DNA from: Brevibacterium daeguense | GTDB taxonomy: Bacteria > Actinomycetota > Actinomycetes > Actinomycetales > Brevibacteriaceae | Assembly: GCF_021729135.1 (NCBI RefSeq) | Contig: NZ_JAJTWW010000007.1 | Span: forward strand, 1 to 64,000 | DNA: 64,000 nt | Direction of reading: 5' to 3' | Shown here: piece after piece, positions 55,442 through 63,457 of the stretch | Layout: the number at the start of each line of letters is the position of its first letter | How positions within the stretch are numbered: position 1 is the stretch's first letter | The notes under the pieces: model-generated | Told to the model about the DNA's origin: nothing | What the model saw: only the letters and a program-made list of their open reading frames with translations | The model's database searches: none | Program-made: the position numbers and the translations under genes

Positions 55442-56068
55442 GTGGCATCACACCCTGGTCAGAAAGTCCTCGTTCGAATGGCGATGGCCGTCGGTTCCGC
55501 GCTGGCTGCCTCTGCACTCCTGATGGGCTGTGCTTCTCAGCCCGAACCTCACGAGCTCAATTCCCCCTCGGCCGATGAAGCGGTCGACGACCCGTCGCCG
55601 GAATTGCCCAAGTACACCACGGACCTGCAACTGAGCGAAGAAGAGAAGAAGGCTGTCGATGAAGCTCTCGCGGTTCTCGAGCGGTACATCGAAGTCACCA
55701 ACGAGGTATTCGGCAACGGCGGCGAAGGCGCCGAGCAGTTCGAGGACGTCGCGAAGGACGCGACACTGATCAGCACCCAATCCGATGCCGCAGATTTAAG
55801 AAGCAAGGATGCCGCAATGGTTGGTGAGTTCGGAGTGAACGAGATCAAGATTCACGAACTGGAGTTGGCTCGTTCCGAAGTGCCGGTTCCTTACGTTTCG
55901 GTGCACGCGTGTGTTCCAACTCACGAGTACCGCTTTACCGATCACGACGATGATTCGGATTCCGAAGACAGCGATGACGTCGTCACCTTTGAGTTCATCA
56001 TCGCCAACTATGACGACGGGTGGTTTGTATCAGAGCAATACCTTTGGGCTGAAGAATGCGACGTCTAA
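55442..56068 (+). CDS. Predicted lipoprotein of unknown function
   Basis: A 208-residue protein. After a basic N terminus and hydrophobic segment, LLMGCAS (cysteine near residue 30) is a clear lipobox, so it should be diacylated and held on the outer face of the membrane. The mature part is strongly acidic, with a DDDSDSEDSDD run near 170 and a C-terminal WAEECDV. It resembles short NTF2-like lipoproteins of Micrococcales, but I do not recognize a named family. Codon use is less GC-rich than its neighbours. It overlaps the following PKD gene by 13 nt. GTG 55442 is the apparent start. Confidence 0.8.
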   Translation: MASHPGQKVLVRMAMAVGSALAASALLMGCASQPEPHELNSPSADEAVDDPSPELPKYTTDLQLSEEEKKAVDEALAVLERYIEVTNEVFGNGGEGAEQFEDVAKDATLISTQSDAADLRSKDAAMVGEFGVNEIKIHELELARSEVPVPYVSVHACVPTHEYRFTDHDDDSDSEDSDDVVTFEFIIANYDDGWFVSEQYLWAEECDV

Positions 56069-56937
56069 TCACGACTCTGTTGTTGGTCTTAGTCCTGATG
56101 ACGACCGGGAGCAATATCCCTGCCCTTGCGTCTTCACCTGAGTGCTCCTTAAGGGGGCAAAAGAGCTCTGGATGCGGCGTCAAGAAAACCCGTCCTGGCA
56201 ACCCCGGGAAGAGCAACTCGGGGAACTCAGATCCTGGCCGCGACAGCTCATCGGGCGGAAGTGGGCGTTCCCGGGGCTCTGGCGGCGGCGGAGGCAGCTC
56301 CGGCGGCGGCGGAAGCGGCTCCGGCGGAAGCGGACAGACCTGCGTGCCCGTGAACGTCCCGTCCGAAGCCACCGTCTCCGATGTCTGCGGTTGGCTGAAC
56401 CGACCCGGCTCCCCCGGTGGCGGCGGAGGTGCACCGGCGGCTGCTCCGACGCCAGTCGTCACCGAGGAGGACTTCCAGAACTTCGAGATTCCTCCCTCGA
56501 CTCTCCACTCGTGGCCGGACAGCTGGGCAGTGACCCAGCGCAAGACGGCATTCTGGGCCGATTCCTTGGTGCGGTACATCGATCTGGAACTGCTCGGCAC
56601 ACCGGTTCGCGTCCGAGCCACCCCAGTCGCCTACAGCTGGGACTTCGGTGACGGCGCGGTCAAGCGCACGACTTCTCCCGGCACCCGGCCCCGGTCAGTG
56701 CAGGACGCGCAGATCCACCACACGTACTCGACTGCGGGAGACGTGACGGTGACTCTGACGACCTTCTACAGCGGAATGTTCTCGGTCAACGGCGGCGATT
56801 GGCTGATCATCCCGGGTCAAGCAGCCGTCAGCAGTCCCCCACTCGACCTCACCGTGTACCGCTATCACAAGTTCCTCGTCGAAGACGACTGCCTGGACAA
56901 CCCCGACAGCCCTGATTGCACTGAGCCTGCCGGATGA
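56056..56937 (+). CDS. Secreted PKD-domain protein with Gly/Ser-rich linker
   Basis: A 293-residue exported protein. The signal peptide ends around SNIPALAS (about residue 26) and is followed by a Gly/Ser-rich linker (about 50-95) and a CVPVNVPSEATVSDVCGW cysteine pair. A PKD-like beta-sandwich is at about 190-265, with YSWDFGDGA and the terminal YSTAGDVTVTLTT. PKD domains mediate surface protein or carbohydrate contacts. The linker suggests a flexible stalk. It starts inside the end of the lipoprotein gene, so both are probably made together as a surface complex (inference). Confidence 0.82.
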   Translation: MRRLITTLLLVLVLMTTGSNIPALASSPECSLRGQKSSGCGVKKTRPGNPGKSNSGNSDPGRDSSSGGSGRSRGSGGGGGSSGGGGSGSGGSGQTCVPVNVPSEATVSDVCGWLNRPGSPGGGGGAPAAAPTPVVTEEDFQNFEIPPSTLHSWPDSWAVTQRKTAFWADSLVRYIDLELLGTPVRVRATPVAYSWDFGDGAVKRTTSPGTRPRSVQDAQIHHTYSTAGDVTVTLTTFYSGMFSVNGGDWLIIPGQAAVSSPPLDLTVYRYHKFLVEDDCLDNPDSPDCTEPAG

Positions 56938-56991
56938 GTCGTCGATCGCTCGCCTGCCCGGTCGGCGCGACCGAACTCACCGCCGCCGGAG

Positions 56992-57324
56992 TCAATCCGC
57001 GGGACTGACCTCAGCAACGAGGTCGGCATACTGTGGAAATCGGCGCAGATACCGCTGCACATAGGAACAGGTGGGCACGATTCGCTGTCCGCGCTCACGC
57101 AGCTGATCCAGCACCTTCGTCACCAAAGTGCGCGCGTATCCCTGCCGACCGAACGCCTCGGCGATGATCGTATGGCGGAGCTCGTACACCCCCGGCTCGG
57201 GCAGCTGATAGCCGAGGAACCCGACGAAGGTCCGCTCCGGCCCGCTGAGCCACAGCTCAAAGCGCTCGCGCGTCAGGTTGTTCACCACTTCGACCGGCGT
57301 AGTCACCAGGACCGGCTCTTTCAC
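56992..57324 (-). CDS. Small GNAT-like N-acetyltransferase (YjdJ/Gtn10-like)
   Basis: A 110-residue minimal GNAT-fold protein. ELRHTIIAEAFGRQGYARTLVTKVLDQLRERG holds the acetyl-CoA-binding loop (FGRQGYARTL), and IVPTCSYVQRYLRRFPQYADLV is the C-terminal signature of the yjdJ-like/Acetyltransf_CG group. The substrate is unknown. The GTG start at 57324 follows GAGGAGG. It converges on the PKD gene. Confidence 0.88.
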   Translation of the reverse strand: MKEPVLVTTPVEVVNNLTRERFELWLSGPERTFVGFLGYQLPEPGVYELRHTIIAEAFGRQGYARTLVTKVLDQLRERGQRIVPTCSYVQRYLRRFPQYADLVAEVSPAD

Positions 57325-57368
57325 GGCGCCTCCTCGGGGGTGGACTGCGATGTCACAGCCAGTCTATC

Positions 57369-57490
57369 GCCGAGGCGGCCGCCCAGGTTGCGACTCCGGC
57401 CCAGGTTCCGAGGCGGCCGCCCGGGTTCCAGCCCCGGCCCAGGTTGCGACTCCGGCCCGGGTTCCGAGGCGGCCGCCCGGGCTCCGACTC
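57369..57490. repeat. GC-rich irregular repeats with three NotI sites
   Basis: CCGAGGCGGCCGCCC recurs with starts near 57370, 57408 and 57464, with AGGTTGCGACTCCGGCCC between copies. The spacings of 38 and 56 nt are not multiples of three, so the open frames crossing it are not coding. The remainder of the 57325-57628 gap holds TAATAT (57582-57587), a likely -10 for the next gene. Confidence 0.75.
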
Positions 57491-57628
57491 GTGCCCGGCT
57501 TCCCCCTCCAGACGACTCCGCCGCCTCCACCCAACTCAGGAGCCAGACATTAAGGCGCCGATCATCCGTTCGGTTCTCGGGTAATATCAATAGGGACTTG
57601 CCGACGACGCCGAGCAGAAGGAGCTCTC

Positions 57629-58192
57629 ATGGCCAACTTCATTGTTCCCACCTTCGAGCAGGTGGTCGCACTTCCCACCCAGGTCGAAGCAACGGTCCAG
57701 CCCGAGTGGATCGACACCAATGGGCACATGAACATCAACCACTACTTCGATCTGGGCGGCGACACCTCCTGGGCAGGATGCAGAGAGCTCGGTCTCGACG
57801 AGCTCTATCAGACCGATCCGCCCACCGGCTTCTTCACGACCGAGCACCACTTGACCTACCTGAGTGAGATGCACCTGGGCGAACGGCTGACCGGCCATCT
57901 GCGCTTCGTCGACATCGGCCCGAAGTCCATCCATCTCACTTCGATCCTTGTCGACCGGAGCAAGGAGAAGGTTGCGTACATCAACGAACTCGTGATGGTC
58001 CACGTCGACATGACCACTCGTCGCGCGGCTCCGATTCAAGACTTCTTCGCCTCCGCATTCACGGCGAAAGTGGAGGAGGACCGAAAGCTCGACTGGCCGG
58101 CGCCCGTGAGCGGGGCGATGGGCGTCCGGCGGGCTGTCGGCAGCGCACCAGCCGGCACACGAGCAGGCAGCACAGGAGCCGCCGGCCGCTGA
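57629..58192 (+). CDS. Hotdog-fold thioesterase family protein
   Basis: A 187-residue protein with the single-hotdog 4HBT pattern: VQPEWIDTNGHMNINHYFDL (about residues 25-44) includes the D-x-N-G-H-x-N active-site motif, and FFTTEHHLTYLSEMHLGERL follows. Relatives include 4-hydroxybenzoyl-CoA-like and betainyl-CoA thioesterases associated with carnitine breakdown. No carnitine genes are nearby, so the substrate is open. The last 40 residues are Ala/Gly/Arg-rich and probably disordered. AGAAGGAG precedes ATG 57629. Confidence 0.87.
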   Translation: MANFIVPTFEQVVALPTQVEATVQPEWIDTNGHMNINHYFDLGGDTSWAGCRELGLDELYQTDPPTGFFTTEHHLTYLSEMHLGERLTGHLRFVDIGPKSIHLTSILVDRSKEKVAYINELVMVHVDMTTRRAAPIQDFFASAFTAKVEEDRKLDWPAPVSGAMGVRRAVGSAPAGTRAGSTGAAGR

Positions 58193-58321
58193 GTGACGGC
58201 AGCTACTGGACGATGACCTTCGCCGGGCCGCCCTTGGCGGCGGTCTTCGACAGCAGTCCTTTCGACCGTGGAGTACGACGCGCGCCAGGTTTCGAGATCT
58301 TCGCTCCCGCTCCTTCGCGAC

Positions 58322-58648
58322 TCAGAGGTCGTCGAGAGTGAGGACCGGATACGCGTGGTAAGCCGGCTCCTCGTAAGGGTGCGCCTCGAGCATGGCGGTG
58401 ACCACCGCCCGTGCCAGGTCGCGCCGACACACCACTTCGATGCGGTCCTCCGCTACCGCCTCGGGAGTGCCGACGGCGCCGATCGCCGGCTGAGCACCGG
58501 CTTCCGGCGTGAACCGTCCGGTCCCGGTCACGCTCCAGCTGCACCCCGAGTAGTCACCGATGCGTCCTGCCCCTGCGCTCGCAAGAGCGTCCAGCACCGC
58601 GGAAGTCGATTCGGTGGGTGAGAACACCACGATGACGACGAAGTCCAT
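58322..58648 (-). CDS. Stand-alone PII/CutA-like domain of the Nif3 insert family (YqfO-like)
   Basis: A 108-residue protein that matches the PII-like insert found inside longer Nif3/YqfO proteins. It has IGDYSGCSWSVTGTGRFTPEAGAQPAIG in two blocks and the terminal AHPYEEPAYHAYPV motif. The function of free-standing copies is unknown; ligand sensing is plausible from the fold. ATG 58648 lies 6 nt after TAGGCT. A longer Nif3-like protein without this insert is encoded at 10589-11449. Confidence 0.88.
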   Translation of the reverse strand: MDFVVIVVFSPTESTSAVLDALASAGAGRIGDYSGCSWSVTGTGRFTPEAGAQPAIGAVGTPEAVAEDRIEVVCRRDLARAVVTAMLEAHPYEEPAYHAYPVLTLDDL

Positions 58649-58654
58649 GGCACA

Positions 58655-58660
58655 AGCCTA
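58655..58660 (-). promoter_or_regulatory. -10 box of the YqfO-like gene (leaderless)
   Basis: TAGGCT on the minus strand, 6 nt before ATG 58648. Confidence 0.5.
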
Positions 58661-58708
58661 TGCTGGGGCGCAGGTCGCTCCAATGGCTCTGGCTCCTCGA
58701 CGGCAGTG

Positions 58709-60394
58709 TCAGCGCGCCGCCGCGAGGTCACGCCGGACCTGCTCGGCGAGGTCGTGGAGCTGCGACTCAGCAGTCTGTGACTCATCCGCACCTTCGATCA
58801 CCAGCGCGAACACCAGTCCCGCGGTCTCGCCGAGCACCCATCCGCTCCCGGGTGCAGTGAACACCCCCTCCGCCAGGTCCTGCAGTGCGGCCGCCTCCTC
58901 GGGCGCGATGCCACCGTCGACAGCCGCGGGTTCACGCTCCCGACCACCGGCTTCGGTGACGAGTTGCGGAACCCGGACTTCCCCGGCGTGCACGGACGCT
59001 GCGGCGACCGCCGTGGTGAGGGGGCTGCTGTGCGCGATCTCGTCGGACGCGCTGCCGGCCACCGCCGGAAGCCCGATGTCGACGGCTGCCATCCCGAGAT
59101 CCCGCACCGCCTGATCGAGGGCGCCTCCTCCCGAGGCGCCCCGCACCTCGGCGAGCGTGCCGGCAAGACCCGTGCCGGGGCCGCCGGTGTAGTCGCCGAG
59201 CAGCGCTCGGTCGAACCCGTCGGACCCGGCTCCCCCGCTGCCGACAGCGAACACGTGACCGGTGTCCGAGTCCACGACGACCATGCCGGCTGGGCCGGGA
59301 CTGTCCGCGACGATCCTGTCGACCGCCTGCTGGACGTCGATGTCGATTGTCGTGCGCACAGGCCGACCAGTGCGGGGGTCGACGGTGAGCACCGGCTCGT
59401 CGGAGTCGGTGAGCACCGGCTCGTCGGAGTCCTCGTCGCCGCCCGCCTGCGGCTCAACCCGGAGTTCGTAGCCGTCGATGCCCGCGAGCTCCTGCTCGCA
59501 GTGCTCCTGCAGTCCGCCCCGTCCGACGAGCTCGCCGGGGTGGACGCGCGCGGGATCAGCGTGGATCTCCTCGGCAGTGGCCTCCCCGACGCTGCCGAGC
59601 AGGACCGGTGCGAAACCCTGCTCGAAGGGAATGGACCGCTCCGACTTGCGGAAGACGGTGCCGGGCAGGAGGCGAATCTGGGCGGCGGCGTCGAGGTAGT
59701 CGGATTCCCGCAGCGTGATGACGGGGACGAAGTCGTGCTCAGCGGCACGTTCGACGCGAGCTCGGAGCGCCTCGACGTCGACGTCGAGGTGTCGGGCCAG
59801 CTCCACGAGCAGCGCGTCGAGGTCTTCGACGCGGGAGGGCTCGATCCCGACTTCGACGACCACGTCGGTGCTCGTCAGGGCTTCTCCGCTGCCGCTGAGG
59901 ATCTGGCCGCGCTCCGCCGGCGTCACCGAGACGGCGAATCGTGCACCGGGGGTCAGCCGCGGGTGAACGGCAGAGGGCTCGAAGACCGCCCTCCACGACA
60001 GTCGGTGCTTGGTGACCTCCATCTTGGTGGTGTAGGTCCAGTCGGGAGCTCCTGCGGGATTGTCGGGGCTCGTGAGCCACCCCCAGGAGAGCGTGGCGAC
60101 CGCGCTGCCCGGACCGGTCTCCTCCACCTCGAGGACATCGACGACGCGGGGCGTGCCCAGGCCGGTCGCGCGGAGCGGCAGCCTGAGCTGGCGATAGTCG
60201 AGGGCGGCCTTCGCCGGATCGGTCCAGGGACCATGGGCGACCGCTCCGTCCTGCAGGGATTCCGCCGCCCTCCGAGCTGCCGACTCCGGCGTCGAGCCGA
60301 GCTCCGGATCGAGGTGGATGAACAGGGCGATCACGAGCGCGAGCACGGCGAGCACGATTCCGGCCAGCATCGCCTGAGGCCGCCCCATCCGCAT
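58709..60394 (-). CDS. Penicillin-binding protein homologue lacking catalytic motifs
   Basis: A 561-residue membrane-anchored protein. A single N-terminal helix (about 9-27) is followed by an NTF2-like MecA_N-type domain (to about 150), a class B PBP dimerization region (ERGQILSGSG, about 160-330) and a transpeptidase-like region beginning GMVVVDSDTG near 373. The usual PGSTFK (SxxK) is replaced by GGPGTGLAG near 403, no SxN is found where SSPLTTA occurs (about 453), and KTGT is replaced by GETAG near 521. The domain is also shortened. It should not crosslink peptidoglycan or bind beta-lactams. A regulatory or scaffold role is inferred. Confidence 0.85.
   Translation of the reverse strand: MRMGRPQAMLAGIVLAVLALVIALFIHLDPELGSTPESAARRAAESLQDGAVAHGPWTDPAKAALDYRQLRLPLRATGLGTPRVVDVLEVEETGPGSAVATLSWGWLTSPDNPAGAPDWTYTTKMEVTKHRLSWRAVFEPSAVHPRLTPGARFAVSVTPAERGQILSGSGEALTSTDVVVEVGIEPSRVEDLDALLVELARHLDVDVEALRARVERAAEHDFVPVITLRESDYLDAAAQIRLLPGTVFRKSERSIPFEQGFAPVLLGSVGEATAEEIHADPARVHPGELVGRGGLQEHCEQELAGIDGYELRVEPQAGGDEDSDEPVLTDSDEPVLTVDPRTGRPVRTTIDIDVQQAVDRIVADSPGPAGMVVVDSDTGHVFAVGSGGAGSDGFDRALLGDYTGGPGTGLAGTLAEVRGASGGGALDQAVRDLGMAAVDIGLPAVAGSASDEIAHSSPLTTAVAAASVHAGEVRVPQLVTEAGGREREPAAVDGGIAPEEAAALQDLAEGVFTAPGSGWVLGETAGLVFALVIEGADESQTAESQLHDLAEQVRRDLAAAR
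59384..59431. repeat. 24-bp perfect tandem duplication inside the PBP-like gene
   Basis: 59384-59407 and 59408-59431 are identical and in frame, duplicating eight residues (DSDEPVLT). It lies in the acidic linker before the transpeptidase-like region. Confidence 0.9.
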
Positions 60395-60702
60395 CCGCCG
60401 TCTCCCGCCCGGCGACCGGTTCGCGGCGCCGCCGTCCCCCGCTCAGCCATCGAGTCTCCTGCGCGCCCAGCTTAGCAATCGGGTCGCGGACCGCCCGGGA
60501 TCGCTGGCATGCACCGACGGGGGATCGGCAGAGGACGCGCACTGAACCGCTCTCAGCAGTCGTGCAGCGGTTCGGCGTCTTGCATAGCGGGAGGATCCGG
60601 CACAATGGGGTCGATTGGGACATGATTGCCCCCAAAGTCGTACCAGCATTTCAGAGCTGCTGCCTTGCGGTTCTGCACAAGGAAGTGGAGCGAACAGGAC
60701 TC
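60395..60702 (+). promoter_or_regulatory. Intergenic region before the ThDP enzyme
   Basis: About 308 bp without a gene. TTGCAT (60580-60585), a 15-nt spacer and CACAAT (60601-60606) form a possible promoter for the plus-strand gene. Nothing else was recognized. Confidence 0.35.
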
Positions 60703-62379
60703 ATGACGACCGCGAGCGAAACAGCACAGACGGAGAGCGAGACCGTCCCGGAACCGACCTCGGCCGGGCACATGATTGTCAAGACGCTCGAGGCCCACGG
60801 GGTCGAGCGAGCCTATGTCGTCCCCGGTGAGAGCTACCTCGATGTCCTCGACGGACTTCATGACTCCTCGATCGAGACCATTGTGTGCCGCCATGAGGGC
60901 GGCGCGGCCTACATGGCCGAGGCCGACGGCAAGCTCAAGACGATTCCCGGCATCGCGATGGTCACCCGCGGTCCAGGTGCTGCCAACGCCCATGTCGGCC
61001 TGCACACCGCATGGCAGGACTCAACGGCGATGGTGCTCTTCGTCGGATTGATCCCCTTCGAGCACCGCGAGAAGGAAGCGTTCCAGGAATTCGATCCGAA
61101 GGCGTGGTTCGACACCGGGGCGAAGCGCGTCATGGTCCTCGACCACCCCGAGCGGGCCTCGGAACTCGTCGCCGAGGCGATGTTCGCCGCTGTCTCCGGT
61201 CGTCCGGGCCCCGTGGTGGTGGGCCTGCCCGAGGACATCATCCAGCAGCCTCACGACGGGGTGGTCCATCCGCGGATCCCGATCGCCGAGGGCGGCATGA
61301 CGGTGACAGACTGGAAGGCGCTCAAGACCGCTCTGCACGATTCGGAGCGGCCGCTGTTCGTGTTCGGCGGCAACGACTGGACCCATGAAGGCGCTCGCAC
61401 GCTCACCGCATGGCTCGAAGCCCATAACCTGCCGGCTGCAGCGGAGTGGCGCTGCGAGGGAACGGTGCCCTTCGACTCCCCCAGCTATGTCGGACCGCTG
61501 GGCTACGGCCGGTCCGCCTACACCCACCGGGTGCTCGAGGAGTCCGACCTGCTGGTCTTCGTCGGCACAGTGCCCGGTGACGTCATCACCGACGGCTTCA
61601 CCGCCCGGCAGAACTGGGACAAGCAGAACTTCCTCGTCACCATCGACCCCTCGCTGCGCGGCCGGTCCGGCCCCGTCAGCCACCACATCGTGGCCAAGCC
61701 GGACGTGTTCGTCCGTGATCTGGTGCGAATGGACCTGCCGGTGCGCGACGAGTGGCGGCAGTGGACGAATGCGCTGCGCGCGGCCCAGGTCGAGTTCTCG
61801 ACCCCGCCGCCGGCCGAACCGGGTCCGGGCCAGGCGAAGATGGCCACGATGATGGGCAACCTCGTCCAGCGCCTCGATGAGGATGCGATGGTGACCTTCG
61901 GAGCCGGCGAGCACACCAACTGGGCCCACCGGTACTTCCCTACCAACGGCTACGCCTCGATGATCTCCGCGCGCAACGGCTCCATGGGGTATTCGGTGCC
62001 TTCTGCGGTTGCCGCCTCGCTCAACTATCCGGGCCGCCAGGTGATCTCGATCGCAGGCGATGGCGAGTTCCTCATGAACGGCCAGGAGCTCGCAACTGCC
62101 AAGCAGTACGGCGCCACTCCCCTGGTCATCGTCATGGACAACCAGGAGTACGGGACCATCCGCACCCACCAGGAGCGGGACTACCCCAATCGGGTGTCGG
62201 GCACACAGCTGCAGAACCCGGACTTCGCGAAGCTGGCAGAGGCGTACGGCGGCGTCGGCATCCGCGTCGAGAGGGATGCCGAGATCCCGGCCGCCCTCGA
62301 CCAGGCCTTCGCCGCGACCGAGAACGGTGAGTTCGCGCTCATCCACCTGATCGTCGAACAGCGCATCAAGGCGTACTGA
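60703..62379 (+). CDS. ThDP-dependent enzyme of the acetolactate synthase-like family
   Basis: A 558-residue three-domain ThDP enzyme. The N-terminal PYR domain has the catalytic glutamate in VCRHEGGAAYMAEA (near 55). The central domain is Rossmann-like, and the C-terminal PP domain has GDGEFLMNGQELATAKQYG with the metal ligands, followed by DNQEYGTI. This matches acetolactate synthase large-subunit-like decarboxylases. No small subunit (ilvN) or branched-chain genes are adjacent, so it is probably not the biosynthetic enzyme. ATG 60703 is chosen; a frame upstream to 60562 lacks similarity. Confidence 0.88.
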   Translation: MTTASETAQTESETVPEPTSAGHMIVKTLEAHGVERAYVVPGESYLDVLDGLHDSSIETIVCRHEGGAAYMAEADGKLKTIPGIAMVTRGPGAANAHVGLHTAWQDSTAMVLFVGLIPFEHREKEAFQEFDPKAWFDTGAKRVMVLDHPERASELVAEAMFAAVSGRPGPVVVGLPEDIIQQPHDGVVHPRIPIAEGGMTVTDWKALKTALHDSERPLFVFGGNDWTHEGARTLTAWLEAHNLPAAAEWRCEGTVPFDSPSYVGPLGYGRSAYTHRVLEESDLLVFVGTVPGDVITDGFTARQNWDKQNFLVTIDPSLRGRSGPVSHHIVAKPDVFVRDLVRMDLPVRDEWRQWTNALRAAQVEFSTPPPAEPGPGQAKMATMMGNLVQRLDEDAMVTFGAGEHTNWAHRYFPTNGYASMISARNGSMGYSVPSAVAASLNYPGRQVISIAGDGEFLMNGQELATAKQYGATPLVIVMDNQEYGTIRTHQERDYPNRVSGTQLQNPDFAKLAEAYGGVGIRVERDAEIPAALDQAFAATENGEFALIHLIVEQRIKAY

Positions 62380-62418
62380 ATCACGCCGCTTTCGAGTTCT
62401 GCCCGCGCTCGGCGGCCG

Positions 62419-63450
62419 TCACCGCCACCCGAGCGCGGGCGCCACGTGGGTGAGGATCGACTCGATCAGGTGTGCGTTGTAGTCCACGCCGAGCTGGTTC
62501 GGCACCGTGAGCAGCAGCATGTCGGCCGCGGCGACGGCCTCGTCGGCACGCAGCTGCTCGACGAGGGCATCGGGCTCGTCGGCGTAGGAGCGACCGAACA
62601 CGGAGCAGTTGCCCGGTCCGACGCTGCCGAACTGATCGGCGCGTTCGCCGCTGCCGAGGAAATACGTTCTGTCCCTGTCGTCGACGATCGCGAAGATCGA
62701 CCGCGAGACCGACACTCGCGCTTCGAAGCCGTGGTCGTGCGCTGACCACTCGTCGCGGAAGGCGTCGATCTGCCTGCGCTGCTGGACGTGGAAGGCCTCA
62801 CCGGACTCGTCGTCCTTGAGCGTCGACGACATCAGGTGCATCCCCTTCTGCGCAGCCCAGCGGGCGGTGGCATCAGATCCTGCACCCCACCAGATCCGCT
62901 CGCGCAAGCCCTCCGCATACGGCTCGATCCGCAGCAGACCCGGCGGGTTCGGAAACATCGGCCTCGGGTTGGGCTGCGCGAACCGATGGCCCGCGAGCAC
63001 CTCGAGTGCCACCTCGGTGTGTCGGCGCGCCATGTCCGCGTCGGACTCGCCCTCGGCGGGTGAGAAGCCGAAGTACCGCCAGCCGTCGATCACCTGTTCG
63101 GGAGAGCCGCGCGAGATCCCGAGTTGGAGCCGACCGCCGGCGATGAGATCCGCCGCGCCCGCGTCCTCCGCGAAGGCGAGCGGGTTGGCGTACCTCATGT
63201 CGATGACGCCGGTGCCGATCTCAATGCGGCTGGTCCTCGCACCCACCGCGGCCAGCAGCGGGAACGGCGCTCCGAGCTGCTGCGCGAAGTGATGCACCCG
63301 GAAGTACGCTCCGTCGGCGCCGAGCTCCTCGGCTGCGACGGCGAGATCGATGCTCTGGAGAAGGGCATCGGCCCCGCTGCGGGTTGCCGACTCGGGGTGC
63401 GCGGTCCAGTGTCCGAAAGACAGGAACCCGATGCTCTTGCGGGTGGTCAT
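62419..63450 (-). CDS. LLM class flavin-dependent oxidoreductase
   Basis: A 343-residue TIM-barrel protein of the bacterial luciferase-like superfamily. Typical segments are IGFLSFGHW at the start, ELGADGAYFRVHHFAQQ (about 39-55), IEIGTGVIDMRYANPL and GRLQLGISRGSPEQVIDGW. It belongs to a different subgroup from the paralog at 23667-24659. The substrate is unknown. It starts 7 nt after the NarK-like transporter gene, so both are likely on one transcript. Confidence 0.88.
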   Translation of the reverse strand: MTTRKSIGFLSFGHWTAHPESATRSGADALLQSIDLAVAAEELGADGAYFRVHHFAQQLGAPFPLLAAVGARTSRIEIGTGVIDMRYANPLAFAEDAGAADLIAGGRLQLGISRGSPEQVIDGWRYFGFSPAEGESDADMARRHTEVALEVLAGHRFAQPNPRPMFPNPPGLLRIEPYAEGLRERIWWGAGSDATARWAAQKGMHLMSSTLKDDESGEAFHVQQRRQIDAFRDEWSAHDHGFEARVSVSRSIFAIVDDRDRTYFLGSGERADQFGSVGPGNCSVFGRSYADEPDALVEQLRADEAVAAADMLLLTVPNQLGVDYNAHLIESILTHVAPALGWR

Positions 63451-63457
63451 GCGCGGC

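Noticed and set aside
57321..57590. Minus-strand 89-codon Pro/Gly/Arg-rich frame across the NotI repeats
   Set aside because: Repeat spacing is not a multiple of three, the composition follows the repeat, and no start signal or homologue is recognizable.
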